Shown here one piece after another: positions 6,230 to 15,626 of a stretch of 19,205 bases of DNA. The position numbers were made by a program, and so were the translations under genes. This DNA is from Chloroflexota bacterium. Lineage in GTDB: Bacteria; Chloroflexota; Dormibacteria; Dormibacterales; Dormibacteraceae. The notes beneath the pieces are model-generated. The model had not been told where the DNA came from and did no database searches. It saw nothing but the letters and a program-made list of their open reading frames with translations. Position 1 is the stretch's first letter; the number at the start of each line of letters is the position of its first letter. The stretch lies in contig VBJR01000202.1 in NCBI GenBank assembly GCA_005880175.1, positions 1-19,205 on the forward strand, given 5' to 3'.

Positions 6230-6274
6230 AAGTCCGAAGAGTGGTTGCCCGGTGGGGGTACACGGGAGGTAGTC

Positions 6275-6517
6275 ATGGCGGTGCAGGTTCGCGTTCGGGA
6301 GACGGACATTCGTGACCCGCTGGACGTGTGGCATGAGCGGTACACGAGCGCGGCGTCCGCTGCGCTGACGCTTCAAATGGAGGCGGCGGGAAGCGACGTG
6401 CACGAGGACTTCCGGCCTGGCCGCTGCGAAGTCGAGTGGGCACGCGACGAGATGGCGCGCTGGATGGCGGCGGCGAGGAATCCGCTGCCCGACGACGGTG
6501 CCCAGTTCGTTGTTTAA
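6275..6517 (+). CDS. small element protein, paralogue of the next gene
   Basis: An 80-residue acidic protein starting at ATG 6275 with GGGAGGT five bases before it. It has no membrane segment. Residues 19-65 include AASAALTLQ, then DVHEDFRPGRCEVEWARDEM, then ARWM. The same layout (AAL-L, G-x-V, D/E-aromatic-RP, EV-x-x-AR, M) occurs in the following gene, so the two are probably a diverged tandem duplication. The stop overlaps a GTTTAAAC octamer, and the next start is 17 bases downstream. I do not recognise the family. The place before xis in integrative elements is often held by small regulatory proteins of unknown role. Confidence 0.6.
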   Translation: MAVQVRVRETDIRDPLDVWHERYTSAASAALTLQMEAAGSDVHEDFRPGRCEVEWARDEMARWMAAARNPLPDDGAQFVV

Positions 6518-6533
6518 ACGGGGAGGTGAAGGG

Positions 6534-6812
6534 GTGATCCTCCAGGCGCGGGCGATGTGCTGGGACGAAAAGGTCGGAGACTTCGTGCCCGAGCTGGGAG
6601 TCGTGACCGGGCCGGAATGGCTGAGCGCGACTGCGGAAGCGGCGCTCGTGCTGTACCTGGCCGATGGTGCCGGAACGGTGAGCGCGGAGTACCGGCCGAG
6701 CGCGGTCGAGGTCAACGTCGCACGGGCGCAGCTCGCGTGGGCGATGCGGCGGCACATGACCGGGACCGGGGCCACGGCCGAGGGCTGGTACAGGGAGGTG
6801 ATGCGTACGTGA
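6534..6812 (+). CDS. small element protein, paralogue of the preceding gene
   Basis: A 92-residue protein from GTG 6534, preceded by a GGGAGGTGAAG ribosome site, which decides this start over in-frame options upstream. Core segments TAEAALVLYLADGAG and AEYRPSAVEVNVARAQLAWA align with the preceding gene product. The stop TGA (6810-6812) overlaps the ATG of the excisionase gene, so translation of the two is coupled. Its function is not known. The overlap and shared promoter place it in the recombination operon. Confidence 0.65.
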   Translation: MILQARAMCWDEKVGDFVPELGVVTGPEWLSATAEAALVLYLADGAGTVSAEYRPSAVEVNVARAQLAWAMRRHMTGTGATAEGWYREVMRT

Positions 6813-7027
6813 TGGAGTCATTGCTGCTGCGGCCGTCCGAGGTGTCGGTGCGGCTGGGGCTGAGTCGGTCGAAGGTGTACCGCATGATCGAGTGCGGCGA
6901 GCTGCCGTCGCTTCGGATGGGCCGCGCGGTGCGGGTGCCGCGCAAGGCGTTCGAGGAGTGGCTGAGCCGAGTTGAACGGGAGTACGCGGAGTTCGAACCG
7001 CGAGTGCTCGACGGCGGGCTGAGGTAG
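6812..7027 (+). CDS. xis: excisionase-type helix-turn-helix protein (Xis/RDF)
   Basis: A 71-residue protein starting at ATG 6812 inside the previous stop codon. The whole chain is one winged-HTH of the excisionase/MerR type: LLLRPSEVSVRLGLSRSKVY, then RMIECGELPSLRMGRAVRVP, then RKAFEEWLS, the classic pattern in which a short helix pair is followed by a wing and an EW-terminated helix. Such proteins bind and bend attachment-site DNA and steer the integrase toward excision. The integrase gene begins four bases after its stop, so the two are co-expressed. Confidence 0.85.
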   Translation: MESLLLRPSEVSVRLGLSRSKVYRMIECGELPSLRMGRAVRVPRKAFEEWLSRVEREYAEFEPRVLDGGLR

Positions 7028-7031
7028 GCGC

Positions 7032-8261
7032 GTGGCCGCTCTGAGGGGTCGCAGGGAGAACAACGAGGGGTCCATTCACTTCTGGACGAACCGGGGCCTG
7101 TGGCGCGGCTACGTGAGCGTCGGCGGCGGCAAGCGGAAGTATGTTTACGGCAAGACGCGACAGGAGGCGCGCGACAAGCTGGCAGACGCGTTGAGGGCGC
7201 AGCGTCAGGGCACACTCGTGGTCGGGCCGCGCCACACGCTGAAGCAGTACCTGACCGCATGGCTGCGGGACACGGTGCAGCCGTCCGTCCGGCCGTGGAC
7301 GTACAAGGGGTACGAAGTGCTCGTCCGGGTGCACATCGTGCCCGAGCTTGGGAACGTGGCGCTCGACAAGCTGACGCCACAGCACGTACAGGCGCTCATG
7401 AACCGGAAGCTCGGAGCGGGCGTGGCACCCAAGACGGTCCAGTACATGAGGGGGGTGCTGCGGACGGCGCTTGAACAGGCGCTCCGGTGGGGGCTCGTCA
7501 GTCGGAACGTGGCGGCGCTGGTCGATGGGCCGCGCGTCGAGCGCAGCGTGCGGGCGGTGCTCGATGCCGATATGGCGCGCGTGCTGGTGGAAGCGGCGCG
7601 GGCTGATCGCCTGGGCGCGCTGTACGTCGTGGCGCTGGCACTCGGGCTGCGTCAGGGCGAAGCGTTGGGCCTGCGCTGGAGTGACGTGGACTTCGGCGGT
7701 GGGCTGCTGCACGTCCGTCACCAGCTCCAGCGCGTGAGCGGGTCGGCTGAGCTCGTGCCGCCGAAGACGGCGCGCAGCCGGCGCACCCTGCCCATGCCGG
7801 GGCTCGTGGTCGAGGCGCTGAGGGCGCACGAGACACGGCAGGCCGAGGAGCGCGCGCAAGCTGGGCGCTGGCACGACTCGGGGTTCGTGTTCACGTCCGT
7901 GATCGGGACGCCACTCGACGGGCCGAACGTGACCAAGGCGTTCCAGCGCTTCTTGGAGCGGTGCGGACTGCCGAGGATGCGCTTTCACGATCTGCGCCAC
8001 TCGTGCGCAACGTTGCTCCTGGCGCGGGGGGACGTCTCGCACCGGATGGTGATGGAGCTGCTTGGGCACTCGCAGATCGCGCTGACGATGAACACGTACA
8101 CGCAGGTGTTGCCCGAGCTGAAGCAGCAGACGGCTCGCGGGATGGACGCGATCCTTCAGCCGAAGGGGGGTACCGCAGGGGGTACGAAGGTCGCGCGGCG
8201 GAAGCGAAGGCCTGCGCTGCGAGTTCAAAAGCTGGCTCCGGAGCACGGATTCGAACCGTGA
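7032..8261 (+). CDS. int: site-specific tyrosine recombinase (integrase)
   Basis: A 409-residue phage-type integrase starting at GTG 7032. It has an N-terminal arm-binding strand region (residues 10-60, GSIHFWTNRGLWRGYVSVGG), a core-binding SAM-like domain (about 68-165) and a catalytic domain (about 175-370). Active-site residues are all present: Arg207 in LGLRQGEALGLRW, Lys245 in PPKTARSRR, His319 and Arg322 in HDLRH, His346 in GHS, and nucleophile Tyr356 in MNTYTQV. It recombines the element with tRNA-Asn. Its last codons run into the tRNA: EHGFEP is encoded by the T arm and the stop TGA (8259-8261) lies within it, so the C-terminus is completed by the attachment core. It is the last gene of the rightward operon. 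Confidence 0.95.
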   Translation: MAALRGRRENNEGSIHFWTNRGLWRGYVSVGGGKRKYVYGKTRQEARDKLADALRAQRQGTLVVGPRHTLKQYLTAWLRDTVQPSVRPWTYKGYEVLVRVHIVPELGNVALDKLTPQHVQALMNRKLGAGVAPKTVQYMRGVLRTALEQALRWGLVSRNVAALVDGPRVERSVRAVLDADMARVLVEAARADRLGALYVVALALGLRQGEALGLRWSDVDFGGGLLHVRHQLQRVSGSAELVPPKTARSRRTLPMPGLVVEALRAHETRQAEERAQAGRWHDSGFVFTSVIGTPLDGPNVTKAFQRFLERCGLPRMRFHDLRHSCATLLLARGDVSHRMVMELLGHSQIALTMNTYTQVLPELKQQTARGMDAILQPKGGTAGGTKVARRKRRPALRVQKLAPEHGFEP

Positions 8262-8278
8262 ACCTTGCGGTTAACAGC
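8220..8278. repeat. right attachment repeat, overlapping tRNA-Asn and the integrase 3' end
   Basis: This is the partner of 4665-4723. It starts 13 bases beyond the tRNA CCA end and stops inside the anticodon loop at 8278, so the recombination core covers the tRNA 3' half. This copy is joined to the tRNA 5' half and restores a whole gene. Confidence 0.9.
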
Positions 8279-8307
8279 CGCCTGCTCTACCGTTGAGCTA
8301 CTCCGGA
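8233..8307 (-). tRNA. tRNA-Asn (anticodon GUU)
   Basis: The minus strand gives a full cloverleaf of 75 bases including encoded CCA. The acceptor stem is TCCGGAG (8307-8301) paired with CTCCGGA, discriminator G and CCA at 8235-8233. The D arm is GCTC-AACGGTA-GAGC. The anticodon stem GGCGG/CCGCA holds loop CTGTTAA, with anticodon GTT at 8275-8273. The T arm is CACGG/CCGTG with TTCGAAT. Its 3' half has been supplied by the integrated element, and the gene still looks functional. Confidence 0.95.
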
Positions 8308-8377
8308 GCGGCGTTGACCGATTGTACCGGGTGCGGTCCCCGGTGTTGCCCGCCCGATCCAGGCGGCCCCTGCGCGA

Positions 8378-8638
8378 CTAGGCGCTGGCCCGCTCGATCA
8401 GGTCGGTGAGCTTGCCCTCCCAGTCGGCGAGCGCGATGTGCACGTCCAGCAGCTCGTCTCCGCTGACCGGCGCCGTGCGATCGACCATGGCCGTGCGCTC
8501 CGTCCACTCGGTCCCGCACTCGCAACGGTGGTACCGGTAGCTGGCGGAGTGGGTCCGGTAGCTGACCACCCGCACCGCTCGCGGTGGCCGGCCGCACCTG
8601 CATCGCTCGTCTTCTGGGCTGCGTTGAAATCTTCCCAC
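8378..8638 (-). CDS. small zinc-ribbon protein, unknown
   Basis: An 86-residue protein from GTG 8638 with two CxC pairs, Cys13/Cys15 (CRCG) and Cys39/Cys41 (CECGTEW). They are separated by 23 residues rich in Tyr, Arg and Ser (RTHSASYRYHR), which is the spacing of a four-cysteine zinc ribbon. The C-terminal half (residues 55-86) is a helix ending in LIERASA. It may be a nucleic-acid-binding accessory protein. It lies between the tRNA and the small genes of the dnaG-rpoD cluster, all on the same strand, but a 99-base gap with its own promoter candidate suggests separate transcription. I cannot name a family. Confidence 0.55.
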   Translation of the reverse strand: MGRFQRSPEDERCRCGRPPRAVRVVSYRTHSASYRYHRCECGTEWTERTAMVDRTAPVSGDELLDVHIALADWEGKLTDLIERASA

Positions 8639-8685
8639 GCTTGACCCCCACCCGAGCTTGCGGCCTGGCCGGTTCGAGTGCTACG

Positions 8686-8715
8686 TACACACTGCACAAA
8701 CGGACCCCCGTCCAA
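8686..8715 (-). promoter_or_regulatory. possible promoter of the zinc-ribbon gene
   Basis: On the minus strand TTGGAC (8715-8710), an 18-base spacer and TGTGTA (8691-8686) lie about 48 bases before the GTG start. The -10 box is a poor match, but this gap is less GC-rich than its surroundings. Confidence 0.25.
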
Positions 8716-8737
8716 TTGTGGGGCACGTCCAAAGCCG

Positions 8738-8947
8738 CTACGCGCGGTTCAGCTCGTCCAGCAGAGAGGGCACGTCCCGCAGCCGTCCCCCCCGGGCGGC
8801 GTCCCGGAGGCTCTGGTACTGCGACATCACGTCCACGAACCCGTTGCCGACGTCGTAGCCGTGCTCGAACAGCAGGCGCTGGCCCGCCTCCGAGCCCTCC
8901 ACGACGTCCCGAATGGTCGAGTCGGCCGTGAACCTGGCCTCAGGCAT
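8738..8947 (-). CDS. small DUF1858-like helical protein
   Basis: A 69-residue protein from ATG 8947. The segment STIRDVVEGSEAGQRLLFEH, then GYDVGNG, follows the pattern of DUF1858/ScdA-N-type helical domains (x-T-V-x-E-V-L-x-x-x-P-E-x-x-x-V-L-x-x-x-G-F), but the cysteine usual in iron-sulfur-linked members is absent. The remainder is a helical tail (LRDVPSLLDELNRA). Its start overlaps the end of the preceding gene by 8 bases, which indicates translational coupling within the cluster that begins at dnaG. The function is unknown. Confidence 0.55.
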   Translation of the reverse strand: MPEARFTADSTIRDVVEGSEAGQRLLFEHGYDVGNGFVDVMSQYQSLRDAARGGRLRDVPSLLDELNRA

Positions 8948-9236
8948 CAGGCGGCCTCTGCTGCTCGAGCACGACGCGGCGGCCGTGCCAGCGCTCCGGC
9001 GCCTGGGGCGGGTCGTCGCCCTCGTACGTCACCTTCAGCACCCACGACCCATCGACCAGGGCCGGCTCGGCGTTCACCTTGCCGGGATACCCCGACCGCC
9101 GGATCGCCTGGAGCAGCGGGACGCTGTACAGCACCAGTGTGGACGGCAGCCTGACCGTGCTCAGCCGTCCCCCCTCGCTGGAGCCGTCGACCCCCGACGT
9201 CCGCGAGCCCACGAAGTACGGGCGGTTCGTGATCAA
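8940..9236 (-). CDS. small conserved-looking protein, unknown
   Basis: A 98-residue frame from TTG 9236, about 20 bases after the cytidylate-kinase-like gene and overlapping the next gene by 8 bases. An in-frame TAA shortly upstream rules out a longer form. The composition is protein-like, with alternating strand-like segments (LSTVRLPSTLVLYSVPLLQA; WVLKVTYEGD) and no membrane helix or signal peptide. Position and overlap argue that it is real and part of the dnaG-rpoD operon tail. I do not recognise the family. Confidence 0.5.
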   Translation of the reverse strand: MITNRPYFVGSRTSGVDGSSEGGRLSTVRLPSTLVLYSVPLLQAIRRSGYPGKVNAEPALVDGSWVLKVTYEGDDPPQAPERWHGRRVVLEQQRPPDA

Positions 9237-9255
9237 CTCTGGACGAATAGCTTAC

Positions 9256-9900
9256 TCAGCGCGGGCCCTTCGCCGCCGCCAGGACTGCCGCGGCCGACTG
9301 CTCGTACCCCAGGCGGCCGGTGTCCACGACCAGGTGGTAGTGGCCCGGGTCCAGCCAGTCGTGGTTGTACACCTGGCGCACGTACGCCCGCCGGTTCGCG
9401 TCCACGTGCTTGATCCGGCGCCGCGCCTCCTCCTCGCCATAGCCGAACATCTCACGGAGCGCAGCCGCCCGGTCCCGCTCTGAGGCCCGCAGGAAGACGT
9501 GCAGGGCGCGCGGATGGTCCCGCAGCAGGAACGCCGCGCCGCGGCCCACGATCACCGCGTTGCCGGTCCGGGCCGCCTCCCGCATCAGCTCCTGCGTGAT
9601 CTGCAGCACGGCCTTGCGCGTATCGAGGGTGGGGTCGTGGTACGGCGGCGCCCAGGCCGCCGCCTCGGGAGGCGCCGCGAACTCGATCGACGCGGAGCCC
9701 AGCGCCTGGATGACGCGGTTCAGGAAGCTGCCCGGCACCTCCTCGTGCCGCTCGACCTCGTCGGGCGGCAGCTCCAGGCGCCGCGCCACCTCGACGAAGA
9801 TCTTGCTGTCCACCAGCTCCGCCCCGAGCCGTTCGGCCAGGAGGTGGCCGACGGTCTCACCACCCGCCCCGTACATTCGGCCGATGGTGACGACAGGCAC
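9256..9900 (-). CDS. cytidylate kinase-like family protein
   Basis: A 214-residue P-loop kinase of the cytidylate-kinase-like family (the AAA/Cmk2-type group distinct from classic Cmk). The N-terminus VTIGRMYGAGGETVGHLLAE (residues 4-23) is the nucleotide-binding loop with GxxxGAGGETVG, followed by LGAELVDSKIF. NAVIVGRGAAFLLRD near residues 114-128 is the Walker-B-like strand and loop, then come FLRASERDR and the lid RRIKHVDANRRAYVR. The family is inferred to phosphorylate nucleotides; the substrate is not proven by the motifs. It starts at ATG 9900, 21 bases after rpoD, and belongs to the same operon. Confidence 0.85.
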   Translation of the reverse strand: MPVVTIGRMYGAGGETVGHLLAERLGAELVDSKIFVEVARRLELPPDEVERHEEVPGSFLNRVIQALGSASIEFAAPPEAAAWAPPYHDPTLDTRKAVLQITQELMREAARTGNAVIVGRGAAFLLRDHPRALHVFLRASERDRAAALREMFGYGEEEARRRIKHVDANRRAYVRQVYNHDWLDPGHYHLVVDTGRLGYEQSAAAVLAAAKGPR

Positions 9901-9921
9901 GGCGGACCTGGATGCGCCCCG

Positions 9922-11031
9922 CTACTCGAGGTAGTCGCGCAGCTTCTTCGAGCGCGACGGATGGCGGAGCTTGCGCAGCGCCTTCGCCTCGATCTGCCGG
10001 ATCCGCTCCCGGGTGACGCCGAATCGCTTGCCGACCTCCTCCAGCGTCCGCTGGTGCCCGTCGATCAGTCCGAATCGGAGCTGGAGGACGCGGCGCTCCC
10101 GCGGCGTCAGCGTGTCCAGGATGTCCTCGACCTCGTTGTGCAGCATGGTCAGCGAGGCCGCGTCGGAGGGGGAGATCGCCTCCTTGTCCTCCACGAAGTC
10201 GCCGAGGTGGGAGTCCTCCTCCTCGCCGATCGGCGTCTCCAGGGACACCGGGTCCTGGGAGACCTTGATGATCTCGCGCACCTTGTCGGCGGTGATGCCC
10301 ATCTCCTCGGCGACCTCCTCGTCGGAGGGCTCGCGGCCGAGCTCCTGGAGCAGGCGGCGCTGGACCCGGACCAGCTTGTTGATCGTCTCCACCATGTGGA
10401 CCGGGATGCGGATCGTGCGGGCCTGGTCGGCGATCGCGCGCGTGATCGCCTGCCGGATCCACCAGGTGGCGTACGTCGAGAACTTGTAGCCCTTGTGGTA
10501 GTCGAACTTCTCGACCGCCCGGATCAGGCCCATGTTCCCCTCCTGGATCAGGTCCAGGAACGACATGCCGCGCCCGATGTACTTCTTGGCGATGGACACC
10601 ACGAGACGCAGGTTCGCCTCGGTCAGCCGCTGCTTCGCGTCGTCCGAGCCGGCCTCGATGGCCTTGGCCAGGTCGACCTCGTCGGCGGCGGTCAGGAGGC
10701 TGACGCGACCGATCTCCTTCAGGTACATGCGGACGGGATCGTCCAGGGAGACCGAGTCCATCATCTCGATCTCCATCTGCATGTCGTCGTCGGAGTCTTC
10801 CTTGTCCTCGAACTCACCGGCGGAGTCGGAGACCTCGATCCCCATCTCCTTGAAGGACGCGAAGATGCGGAACATCTGCTCGGGCTCGGTCGTCTCGAGG
10901 TCCGGGAATCCGTCGAGGACGTCGTCGGGCGTGAGGTAGCCCTGCTCCTTCCCCTTGATGATCAGGACCTCGGCTTGCTGGATCAGCAGATCCTCGAGCC
11001 GCGGCTCCGCCTTTTCTCTGGTCTTAGCCAA
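9922..11031 (-). CDS. rpoD: RNA polymerase primary sigma factor (RpoD/SigA)
   Basis: A 369-residue group-1 sigma factor that directs RNA polymerase to housekeeping promoters. An N-terminal 1.1-like segment (residues 10-70) and an acidic stretch ([10 protein letters not shown]) precede region 1.2 ([13 protein letters not shown] near 98). Region 2 contains [37 protein letters not shown] and the -10-recognition helix [17 protein letters not shown]. Region 3 follows. Region 4 has [14 protein letters not shown] and the -35-binding [23 protein letters not shown]. The short acidic spacer, without the long insert of proteobacterial RpoD, fits Gram-positive-type sigma. The start is TTG 11031 with AGACGAAGG just upstream. 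It lies 21 bases after dnaG, as in the classic macromolecular-synthesis operon. Confidence 0.97.
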   Translation of the reverse strand: MAKTREKAEPRLEDLLIQQAEVLIIKGKEQGYLTPDDVLDGFPDLETTEPEQMFRIFASFKEMGIEVSDSAGEFEDKEDSDDDMQMEIEMMDSVSLDDPVRMYLKEIGRVSLLTAADEVDLAKAIEAGSDDAKQRLTEANLRLVVSIAKKYIGRGMSFLDLIQEGNMGLIRAVEKFDYHKGYKFSTYATWWIRQAITRAIADQARTIRIPVHMVETINKLVRVQRRLLQELGREPSDEEVAEEMGITADKVREIIKVSQDPVSLETPIGEEEDSHLGDFVEDKEAISPSDAASLTMLHNEVEDILDTLTPRERRVLQLRFGLIDGHQRTLEEVGKRFGVTRERIRQIEAKALRKLRHPSRSKKLRDYLE

Positions 11032-11052
11032 CCTTCGTCTCCAACCCCGGTA

Positions 11053-12693
11053 TCAAGTACGCTCGTCGGGCCGCTTCAGTTGCGCCTCGAGAGTCACGGC
11101 CTGCCCCAGGTCGCCCCGGCGCTCGGCCTCTCGTAGCCGGTCGATCATGGCCCGCGCTCGGCGCTTCCGCGCCTGGCGCTGGATTGTTCGCACGACGTCG
11201 TCGACGGCCTCGTCGTCCACGCGTGGCGGTGGATCCGCCCAGGCACGGCGTATGAGCTGCTGTTCCTCGGGCGTGAACCCATCGAGATCCTGTCCGAGTG
11301 CATCCGACCCACCTCTCTCGAGTGCGGTCACCAGCCGCAGATACGTCGCGCGGTCGGTATCTCCGAGGTCCGCCGGATCGAGGATACCGAGAACTCGACG
11401 CTCGGGAGCCGCCAAACCGCTCACGGGGACCGCCGGCCGCACCGGCGCCAGCAGCAGCTCGGCCCTGATTCCGAACAGCTGTTCCGCGACCGCCGCGTAC
11501 GTCGGCTTCTGGGCGTCGTCCTTGATCCGGGCCAGCACCGCCTTGATCCGCCGGATGCCGACCTCCCGATCCGCCGGGTTCTCGGAGTTCAAGCCGCGGA
11601 TCTCCTGCCGGAGGACCCACTCCCAGCCCGGCTGGGCGGCACGCAGCACCGCGTCCCAGCTCCCACCCCCGCGCAGGAACTCGTCCGGGTCCTTGGCGTC
11701 GCCCTCGATCTGCGCCACGCGGACGCCCTGCTGCGCCAGCTCGATCGCCTTCGCGGCCGCCGCCGTACCCGCCCGGTCGTTGTCGAACATCAGCACGACC
11801 TCTTCCGTGAACCGCCGCAGCAGCGTCAGCTGGTCGCCGGTCAGCGCTGTGCCCGAGCTCGCGATCGCGTTGCCGACGCCGAACTGGTGGCCCACGATCA
11901 CGTCGAACTGGCCCTCCATCAGGACGGCGTGGCCCCGCTCCTGGATCGCGTTCCGGGCCAGGTCGAGCGCGAACAGCACCTTCCCCTTGCTGTAGGCGGG
12001 GGTCTCGGGCGTGTTGACGTACTTGCGTAGCTCGCCGTCCACCACCGTCCGGCCCGTGAACGCCAGCACCTGGCCGCGCTCGTCGCGGATGGGCACCATC
12101 AAGCGCTGCTGGAAGAAGTCGCGGCCGGAGCGCACCAGGCCCGCGTCGCCGGCGTCCTGCATCGAGTGGCCGCGCTTGCGCAGGAACGCCGTGAGGTTGG
12201 TGCCGCCCGGCGCATAGCCGAGGCCGAACCGCCGCGCCGTCTCCTCGCCGACGCCCCGACGCTCCAGCAGCTGCTTCCCCGGCTCGCCGGCGGGCAGGGA
12301 CCAGAGCACGTACTCGTAGTACTGGGCGGCGAGCCGGTTCAGGTCGAGGAGCCGCTTCCGCTGCTGCGACCGCTGCACGTCCGCGCCGCCGCGCTCCGGC
12401 AGCTCCACGCCGGCCTGGTCGGCCAGGATGCGGAGGGCGCCCGGGAAGTCGGTCTTCTCGATCTCCTGGACGAACGTGAACATGTCGCCGCCGCGCTGGC
12501 AGCTGAAGCAGTACCACGATTGCTTCTGCTCGGTGACGTGGAAGCTCGGGGTCTTCTCGGCGTGGAACGGACAGAGGCCCCAGTGCTCCCGCCCCTGCTT
12601 CCGAAGCCGCACGTGCTGCTGGACCACGTCCACCAGGTTCAGCCGCGACCTGATCTGGTCACGCGCGTCGTCCGACGACGGCAGCGGGCGCAT
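11053..12693 (-). CDS. dnaG: DNA primase
   Basis: A 546-residue primase that lays RNA primers for the replicative helicase and polymerase. The N-terminal CHC2 zinc finger has Cys41, His44, Cys62 and Cys65 (LCPFHAEKTPSFH; WYCFSCQRGGD). The catalytic core follows from about residue 115. The TOPRIM domain shows LMEGQFDVI and VVLMFDNDRAGTAA, with the metal-binding Glu and Asp residues. The C-terminal part (from about 430) would bind helicase and is divergent and Ala/Arg-rich. ATG 12693 is preferred to TTG 12714, because a TAATAC -10 box sits only 11 bases before it and TTG 12714 overlaps the upstream palindrome. It is the first gene of the dnaG-rpoD-kinase operon. Confidence 0.95.
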   Translation of the reverse strand: MRPLPSSDDARDQIRSRLNLVDVVQQHVRLRKQGREHWGLCPFHAEKTPSFHVTEQKQSWYCFSCQRGGDMFTFVQEIEKTDFPGALRILADQAGVELPERGGADVQRSQQRKRLLDLNRLAAQYYEYVLWSLPAGEPGKQLLERRGVGEETARRFGLGYAPGGTNLTAFLRKRGHSMQDAGDAGLVRSGRDFFQQRLMVPIRDERGQVLAFTGRTVVDGELRKYVNTPETPAYSKGKVLFALDLARNAIQERGHAVLMEGQFDVIVGHQFGVGNAIASSGTALTGDQLTLLRRFTEEVVLMFDNDRAGTAAAAKAIELAQQGVRVAQIEGDAKDPDEFLRGGGSWDAVLRAAQPGWEWVLRQEIRGLNSENPADREVGIRRIKAVLARIKDDAQKPTYAAVAEQLFGIRAELLLAPVRPAVPVSGLAAPERRVLGILDPADLGDTDRATYLRLVTALERGGSDALGQDLDGFTPEEQQLIRRAWADPPPRVDDEAVDDVVRTIQRQARKRRARAMIDRLREAERRGDLGQAVTLEAQLKRPDERT

Positions 12694-12704
12694 GATCGAA
12701 CGAA

Positions 12705-12730
12705 GTATTACCAAGCGCGGGCCGCGCTTG
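12705..12730 (-). promoter_or_regulatory. dnaG promoter with overlapping GC palindrome
   Basis: TAATAC (12710-12705 on the minus strand) lies 11 bases before the dnaG ATG, giving a nearly leaderless mRNA. Directly upstream, a perfect 9-bp inverted repeat with one central base (CAAGCGCGG at 12712-12720, CCGCGCTTG at 12722-12730) covers the spacer and -35 area. It could be an operator or part of the ppdK terminator. Confidence 0.4.
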
Positions 12731-12752
12731 CCCGACCAATTGCCGGTTAACG

Positions 12753-12783
12753 GGTGGGGAAGGCTCGGGTAGCCCTCCCCACC
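12753..12783 (-). terminator. terminator-like hairpin after ppdK
   Basis: A 13-bp stem with one mismatch (GGTGGGGAGGGCT pairing with AGCCTTCCCCACC on the minus strand, five-base loop) begins 6 bases beyond the ppdK stop. No T-run follows, which is common in very GC-rich genomes. It separates ppdK from the dnaG operon. Confidence 0.6.
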
Positions 12784-12789
12784 AGGAGC

Positions 12790-15376
<2,587 letters not shown>

Positions 15377-15501
15377 GGCCCTACAGTTTGCCCCCGTTGA
15401 CGGCCCACCCGCAGGGGAAAGCTCGCCCGTCCTGGGATCGTGTCCCACCGGTATGCCGCCAGGCGGCGCGCGGTTGCCTGGCAACGCCCGAAACATGCCT
15501 A

Positions 15502-15531
15502 TTGCCGGCCGCGGATGGGCCGGAGTACAGT
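15502..15531 (+). promoter_or_regulatory. promoter of structured element copy 1
   Basis: TTGCCG (15502-15507), an 18-base spacer and TACAGT (15526-15531). The structured element's conserved CTCGGCCCCGAGG starts exactly 4 bases after the -10 box, the same distance as in copy 2. Confidence 0.5.
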
Positions 15532-15535
15532 TCGT

Positions 15536-15626
15536 CTCGGCCCCGAGGGATACGCACCGAGGGCGCCGGGATGGGCCGCAAGGCCGGGTCCGGGCGCCGG
15601 AGGCGGCGGTCCGTCGGGGTCACTGC
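15536..15626 (+). ncRNA. candidate structured small RNA, copy 1
   Basis: A segment of about 90 bases similar to 17429-17520. A closing stem GGCCCCGA (15539-15546) pairs with TCGGGGTC (15614-15621) with one G-U. Inside are hairpin GCACC/GGCGC with loop GAG (15554-15566), a longer arm closed by GGCC-GCAA-GGCC (15574-15585, a GNRA tetraloop) and a GC-rich third arm. Its 3' end covers the stop codon of the opposing gene (15620-15622), so it would be antisense to that mRNA's end. Function and family are not recognised. On the other strand it would lie in the leader of ppdK, which is the main alternative reading. Confidence 0.45.

Larger units (their letters stand above)
5828..6274 (+). other. long operon leader or upstream coding extension
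   Basis: The frame of the 80-residue protein at 6275 is open from ATG 5798. ATG 5828 has an AGGAG ribosome site, and third positions are G/C-rich up to about 6090, as in coding sequence. Beyond that, codon bias fades and the region folds into two conserved hairpins, which argues against protein there. I recognise no domain in the conceptual product. It is either an untranslated leader of about 480 bases or a poorly conserved N-terminal coding region. Confidence 0.3.
4665..8278. mobile_element. 3.6-kb integrative element in tRNA-Asn
   Basis: The element is bounded by 59-bp direct repeats (4665-4723 and 8220-8278, one mismatch) that comprise the 3' half of tRNA-Asn from the anticodon loop outward. 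The integrase gene abuts the right repeat. Cargo is a leftward HTH/Nudix pair and a rightward string of two small paralogous genes, an excisionase and the integrase. I see no replication initiator, relaxase, FtsK/SpoIIIE-type transfer gene or phage structural gene. It is therefore either a minimal element that relies on others or the remains of an actinobacterial-type integrative element, whose gene sets often include a Nudix gene. Its DNA appears less GC-extreme than the flanking core genes. Confidence 0.85.

Noticed and set aside
15536..15626. Known riboswitch classes for the structured elements (FMN, TPP, cobalamin, c-di-GMP, c-di-AMP, ZTP, fluoride, glycine) and 4.5S or 6S RNA
   Set aside because: None of the conserved cores of these classes that I can recall is present; no Rfam search could be run.
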